Shown: positions 51,094-59,090 of the stretch, piece by piece
How positions within the stretch are numbered: position 1 is the stretch's first letter
Layout: every line of letters starts with the position of its first letter
From: Bacteriovoracaceae bacterium UBA6261
GTDB taxonomy: Bacteria > Bdellovibrionota > Bacteriovoracia > Bacteriovoracales > Bacteriovoracaceae
Length of the DNA: 64,000 bases
NCBI GenBank assembly: GCA_002440825.1
Contig: DJVH01000104.1
Span: forward strand, 3,678-67,677
Reading direction: 5' to 3'
Position numbers and translations under genes: made by a program
Notes under the pieces: generated by a model
Database searches by the model: none
Told to the model about the DNA's origin: nothing
The model's input: only the letters and a program-made list of their open reading frames with translations

Positions 51094-51864
51094 TTATCTG
51101 TTACCGATGACGCCTTTGAACCATTCGCGGTTCATACGTGCGATGTTCTCAATTTTAATTCCTTTCGGACATTGAGCTTCACACTCAGCTTCGTTCGTAC
51201 AGTTACCAAATCCAAGCTCGTCCATTTTAGCAACCATCGCCTGAGCGCGGGCCGCTGATTCAATTTCCCCTTGAGGAAGAAGAGCAAGCTGAGAAATTTT
51301 TGCTGAAACGAAAAGCATAGCTGAAGCGTTTTTACAGCTTGCTACGCAGGCACCGCAACCAATACAAGCAGCAGCGTCCATCGCAAGTTCAGCGTTTTCC
51401 TGACCGATCAGGATCGAGTTTGCATCCTGAGGGTTTCCAGTGTTCACATTGACGTATCCACCGGCAACCATGATGTCATCAAGAGCTGTTCTATCAACCA
51501 TAAGGTCTTTAATGACCGGGAATGCTTTTGCTCTCCATGGCTCCACAACAATGGTGTCGCCAGATTTAAATTTTCTCATGTGAAGCTGACAAGTTGTCGT
51601 TTCAGCTTCCGGACCGTGAGCTTGTCCGTTGATCATCATTGAGCACATCCCGCAGATACCTTCGCGGCAGTCGTGGTCAAAAGCAATCGTATCGCCTTTT
51701 TCCTTAACAAGTTTTGTGTTCAAAGTGTCCATCATTTCAAGGAAGGACATATCTGGAGAGACGCCGTCTAGTTTATAGTCGACCATCTGACCTTTATCTT
51801 TTGCATTTTTTTGTCTCCACACTTTCAGGTTAAGAGACATTGTATCTGTACTATTTCCACCCAT
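51094..51864 (-). CDS. sdhB: Succinate dehydrogenase iron-sulfur subunit
   Basis: 256 residues. It carries three Fe-S centres that pass electrons from SdhA to the membrane subunit. The [2Fe-2S] site is CREGICGMC (66-74) with a fourth cysteine in TTCQL; the [4Fe-4S] and [3Fe-4S] sites are CIGCGACVASC and CTNEAECEAQCPKG. It is the last gene of the sdhCAB order, 11 nt after sdhA, and ends at a terminator. Confidence 0.96.
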   Translation of the reverse strand: MGGNSTDTMSLNLKVWRQKNAKDKGQMVDYKLDGVSPDMSFLEMMDTLNTKLVKEKGDTIAFDHDCREGICGMCSMMINGQAHGPEAETTTCQLHMRKFKSGDTIVVEPWRAKAFPVIKDLMVDRTALDDIMVAGGYVNVNTGNPQDANSILIGQENAELAMDAAACIGCGACVASCKNASAMLFVSAKISQLALLPQGEIESAARAQAMVAKMDELGFGNCTNEAECEAQCPKGIKIENIARMNREWFKGVIGNR

Positions 51865-51875
51865 GGGATTGCTCC

Positions 51876-53804
51876 TTACTTGTAACTACGTTGTGTTAGT
51901 TTAACGAATTCGAACTGAAGTTCTTCGATGTGACGAAGAGGTTCAGCGCTTTCGCCTTGATATTCCCAGGCAGCAACGTGACAGAAATTTTCATCATCAC
52001 GTTTTGCTTCGCCTTCCTCAGTTTGAGATTCCTCTCTGAAGTGACCACCGCAAGACTCTTTACGAATAAGAGCATCTTTGGCCATCAATTCACCAAGCTC
52101 AAGGAAGTCAGCTACACGGCCGGCCTTTTCAAGTTCAGTGTTAACGTCCACATTTGTACCTGTGACTTTAACATTCTTCCAGAAGTCAGCGCGGATTTCC
52201 TGAATGCGTTTAATCGCAGTCTGAAGACCTTCAGCGTTTCTTCCCATACCGACGTTGTCCCACATAACAAGACCAAGTTCTTTATGGAATTCATCAACCG
52301 TTTTTGTTCCGTTAACCGCAAGAAGTTTGTTGAATCTTTCTTTCGAAGAAGAGAAAGCTTTTTCAAACTCAGGATGATTTGTATCGATCTTCTCGAATTT
52401 TTCAGTCGCGAAGTAGTTTCCTAGTGTGTACGGAATAACGAAGTATCCGTCAGCAAGACCTTGCATCAGTGCTGAAGCTCCAAGACGGTTGGCTCCGTGA
52501 TCAGAGAAGTTTGCTTCTCCAAGAACGAAGAGACCTGGAATATTTGACATCAAGTTGTAGTCAACCCACAGACCACCCATTGTGTAGTGGATAGCAGGGT
52601 AGATCATCATCGGCGTTTTGTACGGATCAGCATCAGTGATACGTTGGTACATATCAAAAAGGTTTCCGTATTTCGCTTTGATTTTGTCGTGGCCGTCGCG
52701 CTTGATAGCAGCAGCGAAGTCCAGGTAAACTGCTTTACCAGTTTGAGAAACACCGAAGCCGGCGTCGCATTGGTTTTTTGCGTTTCTTGAAGCTACGTCT
52801 CTTGGAACGAGGTTACCAAATGAAGGGTAAATTCTTTCCAGGTAGTAGTCTCTTTCTTCTTCCGGAATGTCCTGAGGCTTTCTTGTATCGCCTTTTTTCT
52901 TCGGAACCCAAACGCGTCCGTCGTTACGAAGAGATTCTGACATAAGAGTCAGTTTCGACTGGTGATCGCCCGAAACAGGAATACATGTCGGGTGAATTTG
53001 TGTGAAACATGGGTTCGCGAAGTATGCACCTTTTTTGTAAGCGCGGAAAGCAGCCGAGGCGTTTGATGCTTTAGCGTTTGTTGAAAGGTAAAACACGTTA
53101 CCGTATCCACCTGTTGCAATCAACACAGCGTCTGCCATGTATTTTTCGAACTCACCTGTTATAAGGTTGCGAACGATAATCCCGCGTGCTTTTCCTTCAA
53201 CGATAACGAGCTCAACCATTTCACGACGTGTGTATGATTTGATTTTGCCGTTGTTGATTTCTTTCATCATTGCTGAGTAAGCACCTAATAAAAGCTGTTG
53301 TCCTGTTTGTCCGCGGGCATAGAATGTACGAGAAACTTGAGCACCACCGAATGATCTGTTGGAAAGAGTTCCGCCGTATTCACGGGCGAAGGGAACACCT
53401 TGGGCCACACACTGATCGATGATGTTGTTAGCGACTTCAGCAAGACGGTATACGTTACTTTCTCTTGCGCGGTAATCTCCACCTTTTACTGTATCGTAAA
53501 AAAGTCTGTAGATAGAGTCGCCGTCGTTTGGATAATTTTTAGCAGCGTTGATCCCGCCTTGGGCCGCAATCGAGTGAGCGCGTCTTGGAGAATCCTGAAT
53601 ACAAAAAGTAGAAACGTTATAGCCAAGTTCAGCAAGTGAAGCTGCAGCTGAAGCACCGGCAAGACCAGTCCCTACAACGATTACAGAGTATTTTCTTTTG
53701 TTGGCAGCGTTCACAATTTTCATGTTGAATTTGTGAGTTTTCCATCTGTCTTGAATTGGACCTGCTGGAACTTTGCCGTCTAGTTTTTTAATTTGAGTCG
53801 TCAT
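51876..53804 (-). CDS. sdhA: Succinate dehydrogenase flavoprotein subunit
   Basis: 642 residues, the catalytic subunit of complex II. A dinucleotide fold (VVGTGLAGASAAASLAELGY) starts at about residue 40, followed by RAHSIAAQGGINA, with the histidine that covalently holds FAD. The GANRLGASALMQGL segment and other succinate/fumarate binding parts are present. The long N-terminus and length match the type B enzymes of Bacteroidetes, epsilonproteobacteria and Bdellovibrionota. It lies 2 nt after sdhC. Confidence 0.97.
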   Translation of the reverse strand: MTTQIKKLDGKVPAGPIQDRWKTHKFNMKIVNAANKRKYSVIVVGTGLAGASAAASLAELGYNVSTFCIQDSPRRAHSIAAQGGINAAKNYPNDGDSIYRLFYDTVKGGDYRARESNVYRLAEVANNIIDQCVAQGVPFAREYGGTLSNRSFGGAQVSRTFYARGQTGQQLLLGAYSAMMKEINNGKIKSYTRREMVELVIVEGKARGIIVRNLITGEFEKYMADAVLIATGGYGNVFYLSTNAKASNASAAFRAYKKGAYFANPCFTQIHPTCIPVSGDHQSKLTLMSESLRNDGRVWVPKKKGDTRKPQDIPEEERDYYLERIYPSFGNLVPRDVASRNAKNQCDAGFGVSQTGKAVYLDFAAAIKRDGHDKIKAKYGNLFDMYQRITDADPYKTPMMIYPAIHYTMGGLWVDYNLMSNIPGLFVLGEANFSDHGANRLGASALMQGLADGYFVIPYTLGNYFATEKFEKIDTNHPEFEKAFSSSKERFNKLLAVNGTKTVDEFHKELGLVMWDNVGMGRNAEGLQTAIKRIQEIRADFWKNVKVTGTNVDVNTELEKAGRVADFLELGELMAKDALIRKESCGGHFREESQTEEGEAKRDDENFCHVAAWEYQGESAEPLRHIEELQFEFVKLTQRSYK

Positions 53805-53806
53805 GA

Positions 53807-54487
53807 TTAGTGTCCTCCCTTGATGAAGCAGAAGATCGCGAGTCCGGAGAATCCGATAGCTACAACAAGACCGAAAAGTTTAGATAGGCATTGAATTTTT
53901 GGCATGTACTTAGGGTGGTTCAATCCCAGAGATTGGAACGCCGACCAAAAGCCGTGGCTGGTGTGAAAGCCAAGGGCCACCATCGCCACAATATAACCAA
54001 GAACGTGAAGAGGATCCTGGAAATATTCAATTGTTGTACGGTAAAGATCTCTCATCTCTACGCCGCCAACATTTGTTGAATACACAGTTCCGAATTTCAA
54101 TCCACAAATGTGGAACACAAGAAAGACAAGTGCAATCAGACCAGTGAAAGGCATTGTCGAAGAAGCGAGCGTGCCTCCGCGACCACTTTTTTTGTACATG
54201 TGGTACTTCACCGGACGGGCCGCTCTGTTTTCAATAATCAGACGGATCGCCATCACGATATGCGAAAGGAAAATAGCCGCAAGAATAAATTCTGCGCCAT
54301 AGATAAGCGGATTAGATGTCAGCGTATGCGAATATTTGTTAAACGCATCTGGGCCTACTAGAAGTGTTAAGTTACCTAGTAAGTGTGAAATCAGAAAGCC
54401 GCAGAGGAGAAGACCTGTCACGCCCATGATCTGTTTTTTACCGATCGATGTCGACGTGGCACATTTTTTACAAGAACTTGAACTCAT
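53807..54487 (-). CDS. sdhC: Succinate dehydrogenase cytochrome b558 subunit
   Basis: 226 residues with five transmembrane helices (for example GLLLCGFLISHLLGNLTLLV and ALVFLVFHICGLKF). The histidines in ISHLLGN, ILSHIVMA, FHICG and FHTSHGFWSAFQSLG fit the di-heme membrane anchor of type B complex II, which passes electrons to menaquinone. It is the first gene of the operon, with an AAGGAG ribosome binding site. An ATGTCATGACAT palindrome lies 38-49 nt upstream of its start. Confidence 0.94.
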   Translation of the reverse strand: MSSSSCKKCATSTSIGKKQIMGVTGLLLCGFLISHLLGNLTLLVGPDAFNKYSHTLTSNPLIYGAEFILAAIFLSHIVMAIRLIIENRAARPVKYHMYKKSGRGGTLASSTMPFTGLIALVFLVFHICGLKFGTVYSTNVGGVEMRDLYRTTIEYFQDPLHVLGYIVAMVALGFHTSHGFWSAFQSLGLNHPKYMPKIQCLSKLFGLVVAIGFSGLAIFCFIKGGH

Positions 54488-54730
54488 CGGAAGTTGCTCC
54501 TTTTAATGTGGGTACGAATAATGAATGTCATGACATATAAGCTCAGAAATAGTAGCGCTTCGTTCGCGTTTCGTTAAGTAGAAAAAAGCCAGACATGAAG
54601 AGAATCTAAATAGGGTAAAATATGACTTAGATCAAGGGTTGCAGTGTCCATTGTTGTGGCCCTAGTGAAACGTTTCGTGTCACAATAGTAAATATTTTTT
54701 TAAGACGTTTAACAAAAGACAAAACAGAGA

Positions 54731-55171
54731 ATGAATCAGAAAACAGAAATGGAATTTGTAGGGTGGAGAGAGTCGGTCAGCTTGCCTATGTTTAAACTCA
54801 TCGACCTCAAAGCGAAAATTGATACCGGCGCCAAAACATCGGCCCTCCACGCAGATGAAATTGAGTATATGACTGTCAAAGGAAAAAAGTATGTTCGATT
54901 TCTCTTCATTACTGATGAAGGAAAAAAGCGCTATATAAAGTCCCGCTTTTTAGAGGAGCGTGAAATCCGAAGCTCAACCGGGCAGGTGACGATCAGGCCA
55001 GTGGTTAAAACCAAAATAAAAATGGGTGAGACTGAGTTTGACATCGAGATCACACTTATTAAACGCGATTTAATGGGCTTTAAAATGCTCATTGGCAGAG
55101 AAGCGCTTAACGGGCGCTTTATGATCAATCCTGCACGTTCCTATTTATTAAAGAAAAAGGCAGAGGCTTGA
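54731..55171 (+). CDS. rimB: RimB-type ATP-dependent zinc protease family protein
   Basis: 146 residues of the retropepsin-like PF05618 family. The pattern KIDTGAKTSALHA with an Asp-Thr-Gly-like active-site strand, and KMLIGREALNGRFMINP near the end, are typical. In Pseudomonas, RimB trims glutamate tails that RimK adds to ribosomal protein S6. The rimK gene follows after 1 nt, so this function is likely here too. No classical HExxH is present in spite of the family name. Confidence 0.86.
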   Translation: MNQKTEMEFVGWRESVSLPMFKLIDLKAKIDTGAKTSALHADEIEYMTVKGKKYVRFLFITDEGKKRYIKSRFLEEREIRSSTGQVTIRPVVKTKIKMGETEFDIEITLIKRDLMGFKMLIGREALNGRFMINPARSYLLKKKAEA

Positions 55172-55172
55172 A

Positions 55173-56075
55173 ATGAAAATTTGTATTCTCTCGCGCAGTT
55201 CTTCTATTTATTCGACAAAAAGATTAGTTGAGGCAAGCAAGGCCCGTGGTCATGAAGTTGAAGTCATCGATACGCTCAAATGTTACATGGATATTACTTC
55301 CAAAAAACCCATGGTTCATTTTCAGGATCGCATATTAGATGATTTTGATGCCATCATTCCAAGAATCGGAGCATCGATTACTTTTTACGGTACAGCAGTT
55401 ATCCGTCAGTTTGAAATGATGGGAGTGTCTTCACTCAATGAATCTGTGGCGATTTCCAGAGCACGTGATAAATTGCGCTCTCTTCAATTGCTTTCAAGAA
55501 AAGGTATCGGCTTGCCCATCACTGGCTTTGCCCATTCCACAAAAATGACTCAGGAACTTATCAAGCTGGTGGGCGGAGCTCCACTGGTGATCAAACTTTT
55601 AGAAGGCACGCAGGGAAAAGGCGTCGTTCTGGCCGAAACTGACGGTGCAGCAGAAAGTGTTATCGATGCTTTCAGAGAAATGGACGCCAATATTCTTGTT
55701 CAGGAGTTCATTAAGGAAGCGCGTGGTTCAGATATCCGTTGTTTTGTCATTGGCGATGAGGTTGTGGCCTCGATGATGAGAACCGCCAAAGAAGGTGAAT
55801 TCAGAAGCAATCTTCACCGCGGAGGAACAGCGCAGGTGATAGAAATAACCAAAGAAGAAAGACAGGCGGCGCTGGATGCAACCAAGGCCCTGGGACTCAA
55901 TGTGGCAGGTGTAGATCTTTTAAGATCTTCACGCGGACCGCTTATTATGGAAGTCAATTCTTCACCCGGTCTTAACGGCATCGAAACGGCGACAGGAAAA
56001 GACGTCGCCGGAATGATCATTGAATATCTGGAAAAAATGGATAAAGATTCAACCGAAACAAAAGGCAGAGGTTAA
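55173..56075 (+). CDS. rimK: RimK-like ATP-grasp glutamate ligase
   Basis: 300 residues, ATP-grasp ligase that adds glutamate residues to the C-terminus of ribosomal protein S6. Motifs include RDKLRSLQLLSRKGIGLPITG, PLVIKLLEGTQGKGV and IMEVNSSPGLNGIE, matching RimK. The catalytic Mg-binding glutamate and asparagine are in the last motif. It follows rimB by 1 nt, in one operon. Related ligases act on F420 and other substrates, but the RimB neighbour favours RimK. Confidence 0.93.
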   Translation: MKICILSRSSSIYSTKRLVEASKARGHEVEVIDTLKCYMDITSKKPMVHFQDRILDDFDAIIPRIGASITFYGTAVIRQFEMMGVSSLNESVAISRARDKLRSLQLLSRKGIGLPITGFAHSTKMTQELIKLVGGAPLVIKLLEGTQGKGVVLAETDGAAESVIDAFREMDANILVQEFIKEARGSDIRCFVIGDEVVASMMRTAKEGEFRSNLHRGGTAQVIEITKEERQAALDATKALGLNVAGVDLLRSSRGPLIMEVNSSPGLNGIETATGKDVAGMIIEYLEKMDKDSTETKGRG

Positions 56076-56088
56076 TCTAAAAAACGCC

Positions 56089-56325
56089 ATGAACATCCAG
56101 GAATTTCCCGCAGAATTTTTCGTCAAGCTTGAAGGAAATGAATTTCTTTTAGGGCGTCTTTCAGTCAATAAGATGAATTCTTCTTATTGGGTGGAAATTG
56201 ACATTGTCCAAAAAGAATCCAAAAAAATTTTCGCTCACGTTGGCAACGTCTACAATATTTCCGAACTTGATGAAGCCGTGGATCGTTCAGTGCAAACCTT
56301 ATCTGATTATCTCAAGTCAAAATAA
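56089..56325 (+). CDS. Small conserved-looking protein after rimK
   Basis: 78 residues from the ATG at 56089 (13 nt after the rimK stop). No family recognised. It has mixed alpha/beta character (FFVKLEGNEFLLGRLSVNK, SYWVEIDIVQKE), ending in a charged helix. The ribosome binding site is weak, and the gene may be read by coupling with rimK. Confidence 0.6.
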   Translation: MNIQEFPAEFFVKLEGNEFLLGRLSVNKMNSSYWVEIDIVQKESKKIFAHVGNVYNISELDEAVDRSVQTLSDYLKSK

Positions 56326-56356
56326 TTGCAAATGTAAGATTCAGTAAGAAGGCGCT

Positions 56357-56402
56357 GTCATTTTAATGACTTAGCTTTTTCGTCAATCGTCAATTTGATG
56401 AC
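56357..56402 (+). promoter_or_regulatory. Pair of GTCA-N6-TGAC palindromes (candidate activator sites)
   Basis: GTCATTTTAATGAC (56357-56370) and GTCAATTTGATGAC (56389-56402) are both followed by TTA. Their spacing is 32 bp, close to three helical turns. They are about 109-141 bp upstream of the start predicted from the sigma-54 promoter, a common place for enhancer-binding activators. A further palindrome, ACTTACA/TGTAAGT, is at 56401-56417. Confidence 0.6.
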
Positions 56403-56477
56403 TTACACAATGTAAGTTTAGTGATGTGTTTTCAGATGGTTAAGAGTTGTGAACAGCTAAAACAGGCCGGAAAAAAG

Positions 56478-56495
56478 TTGGCACGAAGCCTGCAA
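56478..56495 (+). promoter_or_regulatory. Probable sigma-54 (RpoN) promoter
   Basis: TTGGCACGAAGCCTGCAA has GG at 56480-56481 and GC at 56492-56493, exactly 12 bp apart. The -24 element is a perfect TTGGCACG and the -12 element differs only by C for T (CTGCA). The start is predicted near 56505. This is the best match in the window. Confidence 0.75.
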
Positions 56496-56504
56496 CTAGT
56501 ATTA

Positions 56505-56600
56505 GTGTGTGTGTGGAGAATCTATTAAAAGGATTTTTTTAGACCTCCTGTGAATGTCTCTCAAAAAGCCCATTGCTGAAATATGCACTGGGCTTTTTTG
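56505..56600 (+). ncRNA. Candidate sigma-54-driven small RNA (or attenuated leader)
   Basis: No open reading frame of note lies between the predicted start and the terminator. The transcript could fold into a first hairpin (GGAG at 56515-56518 and TCT, with AGA at 56541-56543 and CTCC at 56545-56548) and a terminator hairpin. CCTCC at 56544-56548 is complementary to ribosome binding sites, a feature seen in some sRNAs. It ends only a few bases before the ribosome binding site of the pentapeptide gene, so it may instead be a leader that terminates before it. No homologue is known to me. Confidence 0.55.
56563..56599 (+). terminator. Intrinsic terminator before the pentapeptide-repeat gene
   Basis: AAAAAGCCCA (56563-56572) pairs with TGGGCTTTTT (56589-56598), with a T run after it. 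It ends 17 bp before the ATG at 56616. Confidence 0.85.
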
Positions 56601-56615
56601 TTTTTGGGAGTCGCA

Positions 56616-57185
56616 ATGAACGATCAGACTTTCGAATCCATTATCTTTACAACTGAAAATTTCCAGTCAAATTTTTCATCCCGCTCTGAATGCATCAGCT
56701 GCACCTTTTCCAATCTGGATTTAACCGGATTTGATTTCTCCAATACGAAATTTATCGAGTGTTTTTTTGATCACTGCAATCTGTCCAATGCTCTTTTTAA
56801 CAAATCAGTCCTGCGTGGCTGCGAATTCACCAACTCCAAATTAATAGGCATAGACTGGACGCAGACAGCGTCGCTGATTTATCCCAAATTTGCTGCTTGC
56901 TCAATGGACTACGGCATTTTTAATTCTATGGCCTTGAAAAAAACAGTGTTCGGGAACTGCTCTTTAAAGGAAGTCGATTTTTATTCGGCTAAATTAAATG
57001 AATCCGATTTCAGCGGCTCTGATCTCTTTGGTGCAAATTTTTCGCGCGCCGATTTGTCTGAATGCGATTTCAGAGGCGCCAGAAATTATTCCATTGAGCC
57101 CATCTATACCATTGTCACTAAGGCCCGGTTCTCTTTACCTGAGGCCATCGCTTTATTGAAATCTTTCGATGTCGTTATTGATTAA
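56616..57185 (+). CDS. Pentapeptide-repeat protein (Qnr/MfpA-like)
   Basis: 189 residues from the ATG at 56616, which has a GGGAG ribosome binding site; an earlier ATG at 56583 lies in the terminator hairpin. Repeats of the A(D/N)Lxx kind run through the protein (for example NLDLTGFDFSNTKF, NLSNALFNKSVLRGCEF, DLFGANFSRADLSECDF), giving a right-handed beta helix. The C-terminal segment SLPEAIALLKSFD resembles Qnr-like proteins that bind DNA gyrase. That it protects gyrase is inference. It overlaps the convergent gene by 4 nt. Confidence 0.87.
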   Translation: MNDQTFESIIFTTENFQSNFSSRSECISCTFSNLDLTGFDFSNTKFIECFFDHCNLSNALFNKSVLRGCEFTNSKLIGIDWTQTASLIYPKFAACSMDYGIFNSMALKKTVFGNCSLKEVDFYSAKLNESDFSGSDLFGANFSRADLSECDFRGARNYSIEPIYTIVTKARFSLPEAIALLKSFDVVID

Positions 57186-57586
57186 GGATTGAGATTTTTT
57201 CCGAGATTGCCAAGATTAAACGTCGCGCGGTCAATCTTGTTGGGAAATTTGATGGTCAACATCAACACCATATTGCGTTCGTCGTGCATGTAAGTGTTGG
57301 CAGGACGAGCAGAGTAGTGATCATTTTCATAACTGATTTGCAGAGGATATTCTTTATTGCCAATGCGGGCAATGGCCGAAAGAGACAGCTTTTGATCAGT
57401 GATATTTTTGCGGTCGTGGCCGGTGATATAAATGCTTGTGTGTTCCTTGTCCTGAACAACTTCAAGGATGGCATTGCTGGTTTTTTTAACAAGCCCGCCG
57501 TGCTGAGCTTTCATAATGGCCTCTTCAGCATCATTAGAGAAAGCAAGTGTTGAAAAAAGAAAAAGAGCACACAACCATTTAATCAT
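57182..57586 (-). CDS. Small exported protein of unknown function
   Basis: 134 residues with a signal peptide (MIKWLCALFLFSTLAFS). The mature part is mainly beta strands and has no cysteine. I do not recognise the family. It lies 15 nt after another exported-protein gene on the same strand, so the two may be co-transcribed. The 3' end overlaps the pentapeptide gene by 4 nt. Confidence 0.75.
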   Translation of the reverse strand: MIKWLCALFLFSTLAFSNDAEEAIMKAQHGGLVKKTSNAILEVVQDKEHTSIYITGHDRKNITDQKLSLSAIARIGNKEYPLQISYENDHYSARPANTYMHDERNMVLMLTIKFPNKIDRATFNLGNLGKNLNP

Positions 57587-57601
57587 AATGAATCCAAAAA
57601 A

Positions 57602-58018
57602 TTAAAATTCAATCAAGTGAGTATTGATGAAGGCCTTATTGAAAGTTCTCGCCTTGTTTGTGGCCGACGGATCAATAATATCGCGGGCCTTGTCGATGGC
57701 CTTGAAACCAGCTTCAACTCTTTCTTTTTCCAGTTTAGTGATTTTTTTCTTCAAATCTCTGTAGGCTTTGCGGTCCATTTTAGGTTCAAGCGCCACCTGT
57801 ACCAGAGCAAGTTTATTTTTTTCCAGTTCTTCTTTGATGGCAGAAACTTTTTTCATTGTTTCTTCCTGAAGAGCTGCAAGCTTATCTTTTTGTTCTTGAG
57901 ACAATTCTTTAGAGTTAGCAATGATGTCTTTTGCTACTGTCGCAGGTGTTTTGTCAGTCTGCGCGAAAGCTGAACAAGTAAGAACGAGTGTAAGGACTAA
58001 AGCGAACATTTTATTCAT
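57602..58018 (-). CDS. Exported Spy/CpxP-like helical protein
   Basis: 138 residues: a signal peptide (MNKMFALVLTLVLTCSAFA) and a helical mature part with LSQEQKDKLAALQEE, which resembles the LTxxQ motif of Spy/CpxP periplasmic chaperones, followed by a second long helix rich in Lys and Glu. Such proteins help folding in the periplasm or sense metals and stress. The likeness is weak and by motif only. It precedes the exported protein at 57182-57586 by 15 nt. Confidence 0.7.
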   Translation of the reverse strand: MNKMFALVLTLVLTCSAFAQTDKTPATVAKDIIANSKELSQEQKDKLAALQEETMKKVSAIKEELEKNKLALVQVALEPKMDRKAYRDLKKKITKLEKERVEAGFKAIDKARDIIDPSATNKARTFNKAFINTHLIEF

Positions 58019-58112
58019 TTGGTATCTCCTTAAGGCCTGTGCCTAAACTGTTGAGAAGAATTCTAAATGAAAATCATAAACTTTAAAGTGATATAGATCA
58101 GAAAGTGAAAAT

Positions 58113-59024
58113 TTATTCTAAAAAATTCCTGTCATCCAGAATTTGATAGATAAGTGCAGCAAGAGTGCGTGCCCCTTTTTGCGAAAGATTGTCGTACACA
58201 GGATTGTATTCGTAAAGGCCGAAATGACGGCATTTGAGCTCGTCTATGGCATAGATCAGCACGTCTTCTACAAAATCGTAAGGCAGGCCTCTGTGGTTGA
58301 CCGCCGAGACACCTTCCATCACGCCAGCATCGAGGGCATCGGCATCCAGGCTGAAAAAGTACAAAGCGTCTTCATGATAGGGAAGAACTTTGCGAAGCAG
58401 TTTTTCATTATCATTGAAATTCACTGTGCCATAGCGGACATCTTCATAAGTCATGACGGTCTCTCTTCCTTTGGGAAGATTGCTCATGGTCGAAATAGTG
58501 TTGGCAAAATCGTGGATGCCGAGCTGGACGATTTCCACATCGCCGTTAAAATCGCGGGCGAACTGGCGAAAAGGAGTGCCTGAGTTTGGCGATTCATCCG
58601 TCCGGGTATCGAGATGCGCATCGATATTGATAACCACAATCTTTTTTGTCAGTTCATTCAGTGCCATCAAGGCCGGATAAACGTGATCGTGGCCGCCTCC
58701 GAGAGAAACGAATTTGGAAGCTTTTTTATGTTCCTTGAAAAGGCGGATCATTTTCTTGATGGATTCGGCCTGGGAAGAAGACAAATCTTTTTCTTCCAGG
58801 GCCTGATCGACGATTTCGACTTCGGACCATTTTAACAAATTGTGAGCGGCCATTTTTTTGACGGCGGTGAGAATCGCTTCAGGAGCATAACAAGATCCTC
58901 TCCTTCCCATGTTGAGAATCGTCCCGCGGTCAGAGGAAAATTTCATGAAAACAGTATCGCTTTCCAGAAGAGTTGATTTGTTACTGATGATTCTTTCAAG
59001 ATCGCGATTGGCAGGCGTTTTCAT
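58113..59024 (-). CDS. Ureohydrolase (arginase/agmatinase/formimidoylglutamase family)
   Basis: 303 residues. All dimanganese ligands are visible: SLGGGHDH (first His), NIDAHLD (Asp, His, Asp) and SLDADALD (two Asp), then VSAVNHRGLPY, where the classic family reads SAP-G. So this is an active-looking ureohydrolase of guanidino substrates. The substrate, whether arginine, agmatine or formimidoylglutamate, cannot be fixed from sequence alone. No hut or speAB gene is nearby. It starts divergently from the GYF-domain gene. Confidence 0.88.
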   Translation of the reverse strand: MKTPANRDLERIISNKSTLLESDTVFMKFSSDRGTILNMGRRGSCYAPEAILTAVKKMAAHNLLKWSEVEIVDQALEEKDLSSSQAESIKKMIRLFKEHKKASKFVSLGGGHDHVYPALMALNELTKKIVVINIDAHLDTRTDESPNSGTPFRQFARDFNGDVEIVQLGIHDFANTISTMSNLPKGRETVMTYEDVRYGTVNFNDNEKLLRKVLPYHEDALYFFSLDADALDAGVMEGVSAVNHRGLPYDFVEDVLIYAIDELKCRHFGLYEYNPVYDNLSQKGARTLAALIYQILDDRNFLE

Positions 59025-59090
59025 AAATTTAAAATTTCCCTTTTAACGTTTGCGGAAAACCAGGTTGTCAGTATATCATTATTTTATCTA

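Noticed and set aside
51930..52424. 164-residue open frame on the plus strand inside sdhA
   Set aside because: Antisense shadow of a highly conserved gene; no ribosome binding site of note and no domain.
54667..54676. GAAACGTTTC palindrome before rimB resembling a LacI-family site
   Set aside because: Too short and without any LacI-type gene nearby; chance is likely.
58143..58583. 146-residue open frame inside the ureohydrolase gene
   Set aside because: Antisense shadow of the conserved ureohydrolase, whose metal ligands fix the coding strand.
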